50,283 nucleotides of DNA from Zestomonas carbonaria (GCF_904061905.1 NZ_CAJFCI010000014.1:1-50283); one strand, 5' to 3'; shown: positions 16,163 to 24,540, counted from the stretch's first letter. Made by a program: numbers and translations. Notes: generated from the letters alone by a model not told the origin.

Positions 16163-16917
16163 GCGAGCATGTGCTTGTCGAACGCGCAGAGGGCATCCTG
16201 ACCCTGCGCATGAACCGCCTGGACAAGAAGAACGCCCTGACCCAGGCGATGTACGCCGGCATGGCGGAAGTCCTCGAGCAGGCCCAGGACGATCGTTCGG
16301 TGCGCGTGGTGCTGATCAGGGGCGACGAGCGTTGCTTCACCGCTGGCAACGATCTCAGCGATTTCCTTCAGGCTTCGTCCGGCGGCGGCCTGGACAACTC
16401 GGTGCTGCGCTTCATGCATGCACTGTTCGAGTTCCGCAAGCCGGTAGTGGCCGCGGTCGCCGGCCCGGCGGTGGGCATCGGCACCACCTTGCTGCTGCAC
16501 TGCGACCTGGTCTACGTCAGCCGCGATGCGCGCCTGAAGATGCCCTTCGTCAACCTTGGCCTGTGCCCTGAATACGGTTCCAGCCTGATCCTGCCGCGTC
16601 TGGTGGGCCAGGCGCGAGCGGCGCAGTTGCTGATGCTCGGCGAGGAGTTCAATGGCGAACAGGCCGCCGCCTGGGGCATCGCCAACGAGGCGCTGGCCGA
16701 CGGCGCGGCAACCCTGGCCAGGGCCGAGGAAATGGCCCGGCGCTTCCTGAGCCTGGCGCCCTCGGCGCTGGAAGTGACCAAGCGCCTGATGCGCGCGCCG
16801 GACCGCGAGGAACTGCGCCGGGTGATCGCAGAGGAAGGCGAACTGTTCGGCCAGCGCCTACGCTCGCCGGAAGCTATCGAGGCGATGAGCGCCTTTATGC
16901 GTAAGAGGCAGCCATAA
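16159..16917 (+). CDS. Enoyl-CoA hydratase/isomerase (crotonase) family protein
   Basis: 252 aa crotonase fold. The oxyanion-hole loop is CFTAGNDLSDF (59-69) and GPAVGIGTTLLLHCD forms the second acyl-CoA contact. The catalytic region reads VNLGLCPEYGSS (131-142): a Glu138 in a PEYGSS context resembles enoyl-CoA isomerases (PaaG/ECI2 style) rather than the two-Glu hydratases, so isomerase activity is a real alternative. Overlaps the reductase gene by ATGA and is the last gene of the run before a strong terminator. Confidence 0.85.
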   Translation: MSEHVLVERAEGILTLRMNRLDKKNALTQAMYAGMAEVLEQAQDDRSVRVVLIRGDERCFTAGNDLSDFLQASSGGGLDNSVLRFMHALFEFRKPVVAAVAGPAVGIGTTLLLHCDLVYVSRDARLKMPFVNLGLCPEYGSSLILPRLVGQARAAQLLMLGEEFNGEQAAAWGIANEALADGAATLARAEEMARRFLSLAPSALEVTKRLMRAPDREELRRVIAEEGELFGQRLRSPEAIEAMSAFMRKRQP

Positions 16918-16970
16918 GCTTCAAGTAAGAGCAGAAGCGGTGCGTAGCGTCTGATGGGCTACGGTTTCCG

Positions 16971-17010
16971 CAACAACCAAGGCCGCTCACATGAGCGGCC
17001 TTGGTTGTTG
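16971..17010. terminator. Bidirectional terminator hairpin between crotonase and pykA genes
   Basis: Perfect 19-bp inverted repeat (16971-16989 / 16992-17010) with a 2-nt loop; inner stem GGCCGCTCA/TGAGCGGCC, outer AACCAA/TTGGTT. The T-rich outer arm serves both strands of the two convergent transcription units. Confidence 0.8.
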
Positions 17011-17032
17011 GGCAGGGAGGTCAGGCATTAGT

Positions 17033-17205
17033 CACCCCTCTCCCATTCATGGGAGAGGGGCCGGGGGAGAGGGAGCGGTTCGTGAACCCCTCACGCTTTC
17101 ATGGGCTGGTATCACCGGTTTTCTGGGTCCCCGCGTTCGCGAGGACGACGTGGGGAGCGTCATTCCCCTACGCGGGCCGCCGCTAACGCGGGAATCCAGA
17201 AATGG
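17033..17205. repeat. Mixed palindromic repeats (CTCTCCC and CCCGCG families)
   Basis: CCCCTCTCCCAT/ATGGGAGAGGGG at 17035-17060 is the same hairpin as at 42-67. It is followed at 17127-17200 by two members of the CCCGCGTTCGCGAGG / CTAACGCGGGAATCCAG family in inverted arrangement. Located between the terminator and the pykA stop codon. Confidence 0.7.
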
Positions 17206-17207
17206 CT

Positions 17208-18659
17208 TTACACCAGCGAATCACCCACATGGAGGATCTTCATGGTGTTGGTGCCGCCGGTGGTGTGGTAGCTGTCGCCCTTGGTGAGGATCACCCAGTC
17301 GCCGGGCTCGACCACGCCGCGCTTGAGCAGCTCGTCCACCGCCCCCTGGCTGACCTTGTCCGCGGGCAGCGCGGCCGGGTCGAAGGGCACGGTGTAGACG
17401 CCACGGAACAGCGCGACGCGCGCCTGGGTCTCGCGGTGCGGGGTGAAGGCGAGGATCGGCACCGAGGAACGGATGCGCGACATCACCAGCGGGCTGTAGC
17501 CGCTCTCGGTGAGGCTGATGATGGCCTTCACGCCGGGGAAGTGGTTGGCGGTGTACATGGTCGCCAGCGCCACGCTCTGGTCGCAGCGTTCGAAGGTGTG
17601 GCCGAGGCGGTGGCTGGATTTCTGGCTGGTCGGGTGCTTCTCGGCGCCCAGGCAGATGCGCGCCATGGCCTTCACCGCTTCCACCGGGTATTCGCCGGCG
17701 GCGCTCTCGGCGGAGAGCATCACCGCGTCGGTGTAGTCGAGCACCGCGTTGGCCACGTCGGAGACTTCCGCGCGGGTCGGCATCGGGCTGTGGATCATCG
17801 ATTCCATCATCTGCGTGGCGGTGATCACCGCCTTGTTGTAGCGGCGCGCGTGGAGAATGATCTTCTTCTGGATGCCCACCAGCTCGGCGTCGCCGATCTC
17901 CACGCCGAGGTCGCCGCGCGCCACCATCACCGCGTCGCTGGCGCGGATCAGGCCGTCCAGCGCCTCGTCGTCGGCCACCGCCTCGGCGCGTTCGATCTTC
18001 GCCACCAGCCAGGCGCTGCCGCCGGCCTCGTCGCGCAGTTTGCGGGCGTATTCCATGTCCGAGGCGTCGCGCGGGAAGGACACCGCCAGGTAGTCCAGCT
18101 CCATCTCGGCGGCCAGCTTGATGTCGGCCTTGTCCTTCTCGGTCAGGGCCGGCGCGGTGAGGCCGCCGCCACGACGGTTGATGCCCTTGTGGTCGGACAG
18201 CGGGCCGCCGATCAGCACCACGCAGCGCAGTTCGTCGGCCGCCACTTCCTCGACGCGCATCACCACGCGGCCGTCGTCCAGCAGCAGTTCGTCGCCGACG
18301 CCGCAGTCCTTGACCAGGTCCGGGTAATCGATGCCGACCACTTCCTGGGTGCCGGCGTCGCGCGGGTGGCTGGTGGAGAAGCGGAACCTGTCGCCGACCG
18401 CCAGTTCGATGCGCTTGTTGGCGAACTTGGCGATGCGGATCTTCGGTCCTTGCAGGTCGCCGAGCAGGGCGACGAAGCGGCCATGCTTGGCGGCCAGTTC
18501 GCGTACCAGGCGAGCGCGCGCCTTGTGCTCCTCGGGCGTGCCGTGGGAGAAGTTCAGGCGGGCGACGTCGAGACCGGCGAGGATCAGTTGTTCGAGGACT
18601 TCGGGGGAACTGCTGGCGGGGCCGAGGGTGGCGACGATCTTGGTGCGGCGGAAGGTCAT
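17208..18659 (-). CDS. pykA: Pyruvate kinase
   Basis: 483 aa, the usual length of the PykA isozyme. Converts phosphoenolpyruvate and ADP to pyruvate and ATP in the cytoplasm. Seen: KIVATLGPASSSPEVLEQLI, LDVARLNFSHG, LLGDLQGPKIR, the MVARGDLGVEIG metal/substrate loop, and the ATQMMESMIHSPMPTRAEVSDVANAVLDYTDAVMLSAESA signature as separate blocks of the barrel. TGGAG precedes the ATG. Convergent with the crotonase gene. Confidence 0.95.
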   Translation of the reverse strand: MTFRRTKIVATLGPASSSPEVLEQLILAGLDVARLNFSHGTPEEHKARARLVRELAAKHGRFVALLGDLQGPKIRIAKFANKRIELAVGDRFRFSTSHPRDAGTQEVVGIDYPDLVKDCGVGDELLLDDGRVVMRVEEVAADELRCVVLIGGPLSDHKGINRRGGGLTAPALTEKDKADIKLAAEMELDYLAVSFPRDASDMEYARKLRDEAGGSAWLVAKIERAEAVADDEALDGLIRASDAVMVARGDLGVEIGDAELVGIQKKIILHARRYNKAVITATQMMESMIHSPMPTRAEVSDVANAVLDYTDAVMLSAESAAGEYPVEAVKAMARICLGAEKHPTSQKSSHRLGHTFERCDQSVALATMYTANHFPGVKAIISLTESGYSPLVMSRIRSSVPILAFTPHRETQARVALFRGVYTVPFDPAALPADKVSQGAVDELLKRGVVEPGDWVILTKGDSYHTTGGTNTMKILHVGDSLV

Positions 18660-18752
18660 GCGGAGACTCCAGTGTTGACGCTGGAGCCGAGGCTACTCCT
18701 CCATTTCCCTGTAGTCATGCATGGGGCGCACTACCTGTTCCATTCGCTGGCT

Positions 18753-18809
18753 GGTGGGCTGATGCCCACCCTGCTTGGGGCAAGTTCGTAGGGTGGGCTT
18801 CAGCCCACC
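18753..18809. repeat. GGTGGGCTTCAGCCCACC palindromes
   Basis: GGTGGGC/GCCCACC at 18753-18770 and GGTGGGCT-TC-AGCCCACC at 18792-18809. The family recurs at 44787-44840 and 48418-48440. Intergenic between pykA and the lipoprotein gene. Confidence 0.6.
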
Positions 18810-18821
18810 ACCACGAGGTAC

Positions 18822-19622
18822 TCAATCGTTCTGGTTGAGCGCCTGGTCGAGGTGCCGCGCCGCCTTGTCGGCGAGTTCGCCGTCGGGGTACTGGGCGAGC
18901 TGGCGGCGCAGATAGCCGATGGCCTTGTCGCGATTGGCCTGCGGATTGGTTGGCGCCAGGTACATCAACGCCAACTGGTACAGCGACTTCTCCTTGATGC
19001 CCGCCGTCACGCCAGGGTCGTCGACCGCCAGCAGGTACAGCTCCTCGGCCTCGGCGACGCGCCCCTTGAGTACCGCGCGGCGCGACAGCAGGGTCATGTC
19101 GGGATCGAGGTCGGGGGAGTAGAGGTCGAGGCTGTTGTTCGGCTGCCAGGTCGCCAGCAACTCGCGGGCGGTCTTCTGTACCGGCTGCTGGGCGCGCTGG
19201 CCGATCTGTTCGATGCGTTCCTCGCTGCGGCTGGCGGCCTGGGTTTGCGGGAATTCGTTGCGCACCTGGTAGAAGTAGTTGAGTGCGCGGGTATCGTCGC
19301 GCTGATCGTTGTAGCGGCTCATGTAGATCAGGCCGATCTGGTACAGGGCGATGGCGCGCACCTCGTCGCTCAGCTTGCGGTCGCGGTAGCCGGTCAGGTA
19401 CAGCTCCTCGGCCTGGGCGCTCTTGCCATCGCGGATGGCCCGGGCGCTGTAGGTGAAGAGGTCGCCTTCCTCCTGGACGGCGGCGGCGATGCGCTTGCTC
19501 TTCAGCGCCTTGTGCTCCACCGCTTCCTGGGCGGTGATCTGGGCGACGAACAGCGGCGTGGTGGGGGAACAGGCGATCAGCAGCAGGCAACCGGTCAGCA
19601 ACAACGGGCGAAGGGGCGCCAT
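18822..19622 (-). CDS. Tetratricopeptide-like outer-membrane lipoprotein
   Basis: 266 aa. Lipobox LLIAC with Cys18. The mature chain is made of helical pairs (ALYQIGLIYMSRYND, SLYQLALMYLAPTNPQANRDKAIGYLRRQLAQYP) typical of Sel1/TPR-like repeats, ending GELADKAARHLDQALNQ, a YfgC/YbgF-like TPR. Probably a periplasmic-facing scaffold. AGGAGAG precedes the ATG; a longer in-frame reading upstream lacks a ribosome site and would bury the lipobox. Divergent from another lipoprotein gene that starts 157 bp away. Confidence 0.75.
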   Translation of the reverse strand: MAPLRPLLLTGCLLLIACSPTTPLFVAQITAQEAVEHKALKSKRIAAAVQEEGDLFTYSARAIRDGKSAQAEELYLTGYRDRKLSDEVRAIALYQIGLIYMSRYNDQRDDTRALNYFYQVRNEFPQTQAASRSEERIEQIGQRAQQPVQKTARELLATWQPNNSLDLYSPDLDPDMTLLSRRAVLKGRVAEAEELYLLAVDDPGVTAGIKEKSLYQLALMYLAPTNPQANRDKAIGYLRRQLAQYPDGELADKAARHLDQALNQND

Positions 19623-19779
19623 GGACTCTCCTGGGCGTGGGGCGGACGACCCGCCGATGCCGGCAGCATAGACAGCCGTCCGTCCCCGGCCAAGGGTGGC
19701 GGCGCAGTTCCAATCGGAGGATGTGTGGACTGCAGTTTTGCCGATGCCGGTCGATACTGTCGGGCATGGAGGAGCCGTC

Positions 19780-20145
19780 ATGCGCACTTTGCTGATCATC
19801 GCCCTGGTCCTGGGCGTCACGGGTTGCACCCGCTGGTCGATGGACCACCACCTGAACAACGCCTACCGCGAATACACGCGCGGCAACTGCGAGCGGGTGA
19901 TGCTCGAGTTGTCCCAGGTCGAACGCAAGAGTCGTTCGCGACGCTACGTGCAGCCGGAGGTGTCGCTGCTGCGCGGCCAGTGCCTGGAGCGGCAGAACCT
20001 GTTCGTCGATGCGGCGGAGACCTACCGGTTCATCATCGCCCAGTATCCGAACAGCGAGTACGCCTACCGGGCCCGCGCGCGCCTGGAAACCTTGCGCCAG
20101 CTCGGCCGGATCGACCGCGCGACGACGGTTGGAACGTCACTCTGA
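19780..20145 (+). CDS. Small TPR-type lipoprotein
   Basis: 121 aa. Lipobox GVTGC with Cys16. The mature 105 residues contain two helical hairpins (CERVMLELSQVERKSR, CLERQNLFVDAAETYRFIIAQYPNSEYAYRARARLETL), the second a TPR-like unit as in YbgF/CpoB. GGAGGAG precedes the ATG. It may be functionally linked to the divergent TPR lipoprotein gene. Function unknown. Confidence 0.75.
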   Translation: MRTLLIIALVLGVTGCTRWSMDHHLNNAYREYTRGNCERVMLELSQVERKSRSRRYVQPEVSLLRGQCLERQNLFVDAAETYRFIIAQYPNSEYAYRARARLETLRQLGRIDRATTVGTSL

Positions 20146-20229
20146 CGGACAGACCCGACCGCCGGTCGCGCCCGGCTTGAGTGGCGGATGGCCAGCGCTA
20201 AGCTGGCCAGGGCTCCAGGGAGGATGATC

Positions 20230-20661
20230 ATGCGTGGAATGTGCTGCGTCGTGCTGCTGGCAGGGGGAATGGCCGTTGCCCAGGCGGCGGAGATCTATCG
20301 CTGGACCGACGAGCATGGCCGCGTGCATTTCGGCCAGCGGCCGCAGGCCGGGGCCGAGCAGGTCGAGGTCAAGCCGCAGGTGGTCGAGCGCGACGACGCG
20401 ACCCGCGAGCGCGAGGCGAATGTCGAACGCTTCTACGAGGCGCGTCGCCAGGAACAGCGGGAAAGCGCCCGCCAGCAGGCCGAGCGCCAGGCACAGCGGG
20501 CCGAGGAGTGCGGCGCGTTGCGCGAGCGGCTGGCGGAAGTCTCCAAGGACGGGCGCTATTACCGCGTCGACGATGCCGGCCGGCATATCTATTACAGCGA
20601 CGCGGAAATCACTGCCGCTCGTCGCCAACTGACCGAGCGGATCGGTCAACGATGCGGTTAG
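20230..20661 (+). CDS. DUF4124 domain exported protein
   Basis: 143 aa. Signal peptide about 1-20 (ending AQA). Residues 21-40, EIYRWTDEHGRVHFGQRP, are the DUF4124 consensus (Y-x-W-x-D-x-G-x-V-x-Y/F). The centre is a charged Arg/Glu/Gln helix, probably coiled coil, then a C-terminal YYRVDDAGRHIYYSDAEI resembling a second, degenerate DUF4124-like strand. Of two close ATGs the second is chosen, because GGGAGG sits 6 nt before it but abuts the first. Periplasmic; role unknown. Confidence 0.75.
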   Translation: MRGMCCVVLLAGGMAVAQAAEIYRWTDEHGRVHFGQRPQAGAEQVEVKPQVVERDDATREREANVERFYEARRQEQRESARQQAERQAQRAEECGALRERLAEVSKDGRYYRVDDAGRHIYYSDAEITAARRQLTERIGQRCG

Positions 20662-20735
20662 GGCTGGTCGATCCGATGTTCGGAGAGGCATACTCGACCG
20701 AAATGTAGCGTTTTGCCATTACGTGGTCTCTCGTC

Positions 20736-21095
20736 ATGCAACGTCGAATCCGTCGTATCGAACGCCACCAGTTGCCGTATTACCTCAAGGTGTTCAACCG
20801 CATCACCGACAAGCCGATGGGCTACATTGGCAACGTCTCCCTCGATGGCCTGATGCTGATCAGCCAGTTGCCGATGCTGGTGGGCGCGCGCTTCGACCTG
20901 CGCCTGAAGATCCCTGGCCAGGACGGCATGCGTTTCATCGATTTCTCCGCCACCTGCCAATGGTGCCGCGAGGATGTCACGCCCGGTGGCTTCGACTCCG
21001 GCTTCTCCCTGGTGGCGCCGCCGGCGGAGTACGTCGATATGGTCGAGGCGCTGCGCTACTACTTCAGCTTTCACAGCTTCGCCGCCTCGGCCTGA
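20736..21095 (+). CDS. PilZ domain protein (c-di-GMP effector)
   Basis: 119 aa, a single PilZ domain. The c-di-GMP binding elements are present: a basic N-terminal RxxxR (Arg6-Arg10, in RRIRRIERHQ) and the Asn33-x-Ser35-x-x-Gly38 motif (NVSLDG). Binding of c-di-GMP is expected, with output through an unknown partner. In PAO1 I recall a PilZ gene at the corresponding place (PA4324). A cyclase (SadC-like) is encoded 5.5 kb upstream. In this genome the catabolic block begins just after it. Confidence 0.85.
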   Translation: MQRRIRRIERHQLPYYLKVFNRITDKPMGYIGNVSLDGLMLISQLPMLVGARFDLRLKIPGQDGMRFIDFSATCQWCREDVTPGGFDSGFSLVAPPAEYVDMVEALRYYFSFHSFAASA

Positions 21096-21200
21096 GCGGT
21101 AGCCTGCCCGGCGACCTCCTTCGCAAGCCCTTCCGTGCCGTGTCGCCACTTCCGGGCGGGACGTTATGATGTCGCCTCGACGGGTATCCAGAGGCATTCC

Positions 21201-21929
21201 ATGAGCAAACCGGGTCAACGCGTACTGGCCGAGCTGCGCAAGATGATCGCTTCCGGCGAACTGGCCGCCGGCGAGCGCATCGTCGAGATTCCCACCGCCG
21301 AGCGCCTGCAGGTTTCGCGCATGCCGGTGCGCATGGCGTTGCGCGTGCTGGAGCAGGAAGGCCTGCTGGTCAAGGCCGGCGGCCGTGGCTACACGGTGCG
21401 CGAGGTCACCGAGGACGACATCGCCGGCGCCGTGGAGGTGCGTGGCGTGCTGGAAGGGCTGGCGGCACGGCAGGCCGCCGAGCGCGGCATCTCGGAGGAG
21501 ACGCGGGCGATCCTGCGGACCTGCCTGGACGAAGGCGACCGCATTTTCGAAAAGGGCCACGTGCTGCCCGAGGACCTGGAGGCCTACCACAGCCTCAACA
21601 TGCGCTTCCACCAGGCGATCATCGAGGCCAGCGGCAACCGCGCCATCGCCGAGGCGCTGGCGCGCAACGACCACCTGCCGTTCGCCTCGGTCAGCTCGCT
21701 GGCGGTGGACCGCGACAACCTCCCGCGCGAATACCAGCGCTTCAACTTCGCCCACATGCAGCACCACGCCGCCTACGACGCCCTGATCAACGGCCAGGGC
21801 GCGCGGGCCGAGGCGATCATGCGCGAGCATGCCAACGCCACCCTGCGCTACGCCGAATACTTCCACCCACCGCGGGAGGGTGTGGCGGTGCTGAAGAAGT
21901 CCGTGGCGGGGGAAAAAGACCGGGCGTAG
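21201..21929 (+). CDS. vanR: GntR/FadR-family (FCD) regulator of vanillate genes, VanR type
   Basis: 242 aa. N-terminal winged helix (1-70, with the GERIVEIPTAERLQVSRMPVRMALRVLEQEG segment as recognition region) and C-terminal all-helical FCD ligand domain (about 80-225) with the metal-site residues in EDLEAYHSLNMRFHQAI and MQHHAAYDAL. Preceded by a weak ribosome site and a TATGAT -10-like box at 21165. VanR proteins repress vanAB and are released by vanillate; a perfect palindrome of the VanR operator type lies before vanA. Start chosen at the MSKPGQR Met; an upstream extension is possible. Confidence 0.83.
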   Translation: MSKPGQRVLAELRKMIASGELAAGERIVEIPTAERLQVSRMPVRMALRVLEQEGLLVKAGGRGYTVREVTEDDIAGAVEVRGVLEGLAARQAAERGISEETRAILRTCLDEGDRIFEKGHVLPEDLEAYHSLNMRFHQAIIEASGNRAIAEALARNDHLPFASVSSLAVDRDNLPREYQRFNFAHMQHHAAYDALINGQGARAEAIMREHANATLRYAEYFHPPREGVAVLKKSVAGEKDRA

Positions 21930-22381
21930 GCGCGGGCTTGCTCGCGCAACGGACCACCCCATCCGTAGGAGCGCGCCACGCGCGCGATCGCGGGCGTGGC
22001 CCGCTCCTACAGGAATCTCCTCCCCGCGAATGCGGTGATCCAGAGTCTCCGGGCTCCTGTGTTCGCGGGAGTGACGGGATGAGAGTCGCGTGTCCCGACG
22101 TCGTCCCCGCGAATGCGCGGATCCAGAAAACAGCGTAGGGTGCCCGTCCACCGCGTATCGCGGGTAAATCCGCTCCTAACCCCATCGGTAGGAGCGCGCC
22201 ATGCGCGCGATCGCGGGCGTGGCCCGCTCCTACAGGAATCTCGTCGTCCCTGCGAACACGGGGCCAGAGTCTCCGGGCTCCTGTGTTCGCGGGAGTGACG
22301 GGATGAGAGTCGTGTGTCCTGACGTCATTCCCGAGAACGCGGGAATCCAGAAAACAGCGTAGGACTCCGTCCGCGATGAGG
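21930..22381. repeat. Repeat cluster with a duplicated 184-bp composite unit
   Basis: No gene. A unit starting ACCCCATC and ending GCGTAGG occurs at 21956-22139 and again, with few differences, at 22179-22363 (same orientation, about 223 bp apart). Each unit holds the palindrome GTAGGAGCGCGCC...GGCCCGCTCCTAC (21965-22010, 22188-22233) followed by CCCGCGAAnGCGGG-type members. Located between convergent vanR and vanB. Confidence 0.8.
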
Positions 22382-23326
22382 CTACAGATCCAACACCAAC
22401 CGCGGACTCCGCGACCGCGAGCAACAAGGCGTGAACTGATCATTGGCAGCCTGCTCGTCCTCGGTCAGGTACTGGTCACGGTGCTCCGGCACACCTTCCA
22501 GCACCCGCGTCAGACAGGTGCCGCAGATACCCTGCTCGCACGCCACCTGCACCTCTACCCCGACGCACCGCAGCGCTTCCACCACGCTCTGCCCATCCTC
22601 CACGCGCACCACCTGCCCGCTGCTCGCCAACTGCACCTCGAAGGCTTCCCCGCCCACGTCCGGCTCGGCGCCGAAGTACTCACGGTGCAGGCGCGACTCG
22701 TCCCAGCCCAGGGCGCGCGCACTGTCCAGCACATGCTCCATGAAGCCCGCCGGGCCGCAGGTGTACAGCTGCGCATCGCCCGCCTGCGCCGCCAGCAACG
22801 CGGCCACATCCAGGCGCCGCGCCGGCTCGCCGTCATCGAAGTGGCAATGCACGCGGGTGGCGAAGGCGGACTGCGCCAGGTACTCGACGAAGGCCGCCTG
22901 CTGCGCCGAGCGCGCGCAGTAGTGCAGTTCGAAGTCGGCGCCGCTGCGCGAAAGCTGCTCGGCCATGCTCAGCAGCGGGGTGATGCCGATGCCGCCGGCC
23001 AGCAGCAGGCGCCGCCCCGGGCCTTCGGCGAGGGGGAAGAGGTTGCGCGGTTCGCCTATGCGCAACGGCTGGCCGGCCTGCAGTTCGTGCACCGCGCGGG
23101 AGCCGCCGCGCGAGTCGGCACAGCGCAGCACGGCGATGCGGTAGCGGTGGGTTTCCTCCGGCGCGTTGCACAGCGAGTACTGGCGCACCAGCCCGCCCGG
23201 CAGGTGCAGGTCGATGTGCGCGCCGGCGCTGAAGGCGGGCAGGGGGCCGGCGTCGGCACGGGCCAGTTCGAGGCTGAGGATGTCCGGGGTTTCCCGCTGC
23301 ACGCGGGTGATGACGACGTCTAGCAC
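22382..23326 (-). CDS. vanB: Vanillate O-demethylase reductase VanB
   Basis: 314 aa with GTG start. Passes NADH electrons to VanA. Domain order: flavin domain (RQYSLCNAP, about 52-60), NAD domain ([15 protein letters not shown]), then C-terminal plant-type 2Fe-2S with Cys263-x4-Cys268-x2-Cys271 and Cys301. This reversed order (ferredoxin last) is diagnostic of the phthalate dioxygenase reductase class. The ribosome site is weak; the gene follows vanA by 51 bp and is probably cotranscribed. The GTG start is supported by alignment of MLDVVITR with family N-termini as I remember them. Confidence 0.92.
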   Translation of the reverse strand: MLDVVITRVQRETPDILSLELARADAGPLPAFSAGAHIDLHLPGGLVRQYSLCNAPEETHRYRIAVLRCADSRGGSRAVHELQAGQPLRIGEPRNLFPLAEGPGRRLLLAGGIGITPLLSMAEQLSRSGADFELHYCARSAQQAAFVEYLAQSAFATRVHCHFDDGEPARRLDVAALLAAQAGDAQLYTCGPAGFMEHVLDSARALGWDESRLHREYFGAEPDVGGEAFEVQLASSGQVVRVEDGQSVVEALRCVGVEVQVACEQGICGTCLTRVLEGVPEHRDQYLTEDEQAANDQFTPCCSRSRSPRLVLDL

Positions 23327-23377
23327 GGTGGCGGTCTCACGCTCGGCCGGCCTCGCGGGCCGGCTCTGGGATGGGGC

Positions 23378-24436
23378 TCAGGCGCTGGCGATGAGCGCGG
23401 CGGCGGGTTGCTGTTGCTCGGCCGCGCAGAGGCGTTCGAGGATGCGCCGCGACTGCACGCCGCCGGCGTCGATGTTCAGCTTCAGCAGTTGCCGCTGCGG
23501 ATGGCGCAGCAGGTTCTGCTGCTGCTGTTCGAGCATCTCCAGGTCCTCGCCGAAAATCTTCCCCTGGCCCTCGCGGATGGTCGCGGTGAGCGCCGCGTCC
23601 TGCGGCTGGAAGTTGCGCGCCATGCCCCAGAAGTACCAGATGGAGGTCTCGCTCTCCGGGGTGATGAAGTCGACCACTATGCTCGCCGCCTTGTGCTGCG
23701 CCGGGGCGTGGTAGCCGCCGTGGCCGGCGTGGGCCACGCCCACTTCGATCAGCACGTGGCTGGGCGGAGTGAAACGGCAAATCTGCCAGCGGTCCACCGG
23801 CACGTCGTCGGCCAGGCCGTTGCCGCGCAGGGCCAGGCGCCAGAAGGGCGGGGCCATGACGCTTTCCATATGCCGCTCGGTGATCACCTCGTCGCCTTCC
23901 ACGCGGGTCTTCGGCGCGGCCTCGTCGATCTCCTTCTGGCCGATGCTGTTGGCGTGCACGTAGGTCTCGTGGGTGAGGTCCATGAGGTTGTCGATCATCA
24001 GCCGGTAGTCGCACTGGATGTGGTACAGGCCGCCGCCGTAGGCCCAGTCCGGGTTGTCGGCCCATTCCAGGTGGTGGATCAGCGCCGGGTCGGCCTGCGC
24101 GGCGTCGCCCGGCCACACCCAGATGAAGCCGTAGCGCTCTTCCACGGCGAACTTGCGGATCGCCGGGAAGCCGCGCACGCGCTGGCCGGGCATGGACTCG
24201 GTGTGGCCTTCGCAGCCCATGGCCAGGCCGTGGTAGCCGCAGATCAGCTTGCCGTCCTCGACGAAGCCCAGCGACAGCGGCGCGCCGCGGTGCGGGCAGA
24301 AGTCCTCCAGTGCCGCCACGCGGCCTTCGGGGCCGCGGTAGAAGACCATCTTCTCGCCGCAGACCTGCCGGCCCAGGGGCTTGTCGGCGATCTCGTCGGG
24401 GGTGCAGGCGACGTACCAGGCGTTCTTCGGGAACAT
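23378..24436 (-). CDS. vanA: Vanillate O-demethylase oxygenase VanA
   Basis: 352 aa Rieske non-heme iron oxygenase that demethylates vanillate to protocatechuate, releasing formaldehyde. Rieske cluster ligands Cys47-x-His49 and Cys66-x2-His69 (FCPHRG, ICGYHG). Mononuclear iron site Asn150-x2-Asp153-x2-His156-x4-His161 in DNLMDLTHETYVHAN. The N-terminus FPKNAWYVACTPDEI is the family signature. GAGGATC precedes the ATG. A -35 hexamer TTGACA (24497-24502, minus strand) and a palindromic operator at 24463-24474 lie upstream. The vanA-vanB pair is on the minus strand, divergent from vanK. Confidence 0.95.
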   Translation of the reverse strand: MFPKNAWYVACTPDEIADKPLGRQVCGEKMVFYRGPEGRVAALEDFCPHRGAPLSLGFVEDGKLICGYHGLAMGCEGHTESMPGQRVRGFPAIRKFAVEERYGFIWVWPGDAAQADPALIHHLEWADNPDWAYGGGLYHIQCDYRLMIDNLMDLTHETYVHANSIGQKEIDEAAPKTRVEGDEVITERHMESVMAPPFWRLALRGNGLADDVPVDRWQICRFTPPSHVLIEVGVAHAGHGGYHAPAQHKAASIVVDFITPESETSIWYFWGMARNFQPQDAALTATIREGQGKIFGEDLEMLEQQQQNLLRHPQRQLLKLNIDAGGVQSRRILERLCAAEQQQPAAALIASA

Positions 24437-24462
24437 GGGGCGATCCTCATCTTGTGGTTTTT

Positions 24463-24474
24463 ATTGGATCCAAT
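24463..24474. promoter_or_regulatory. Perfect VanR-type operator ATTGGATCCAAT before vanA
   Basis: 12-bp perfect palindrome, identical to the VanR operator I know from Caulobacter vanAB. It lies 26 bp before the vanA start and begins where a weak -10 region (AACCAT) would be, 18 bp after the TTGACA -35 at 24502-24497 on the minus strand, so bound VanR would block polymerase. Degenerate GGATCC-centred copies occur at 24636-24647 (TTGGGATCCAAT, 10/12) and 24659-24670 (TCGGGATCCACT, 8/12) on the vanK side. Confidence 0.8.
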
Positions 24475-24525
24475 GGTTGGCTTCGAGCGGAAGGCCTGTC
24501 AACCGTGGTGGTCGAAAAATAATCA

Positions 24526-24540
24526 GTTCGATAACCGAAC
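24526..24540. promoter_or_regulatory. PcaR-like inverted repeat
   Basis: GTTCGATAACCGAAC. It differs at two positions from the 15-bp sequence I remember for PcaR binding in the P. putida pca regulon (GTTCGATAATCGCAC). It would let protocatechuate or beta-ketoadipate status control vanillate uptake. Only a sequence resemblance; other IclR-type regulators are possible. Confidence 0.35.

Noticed and set aside
22010..22130. Repeated CCCGCGAATGCGGG units after vanR as CRISPR
   Set aside because: Part of the duplicated composite repeat; spacing and sequence are those of REP-like elements.
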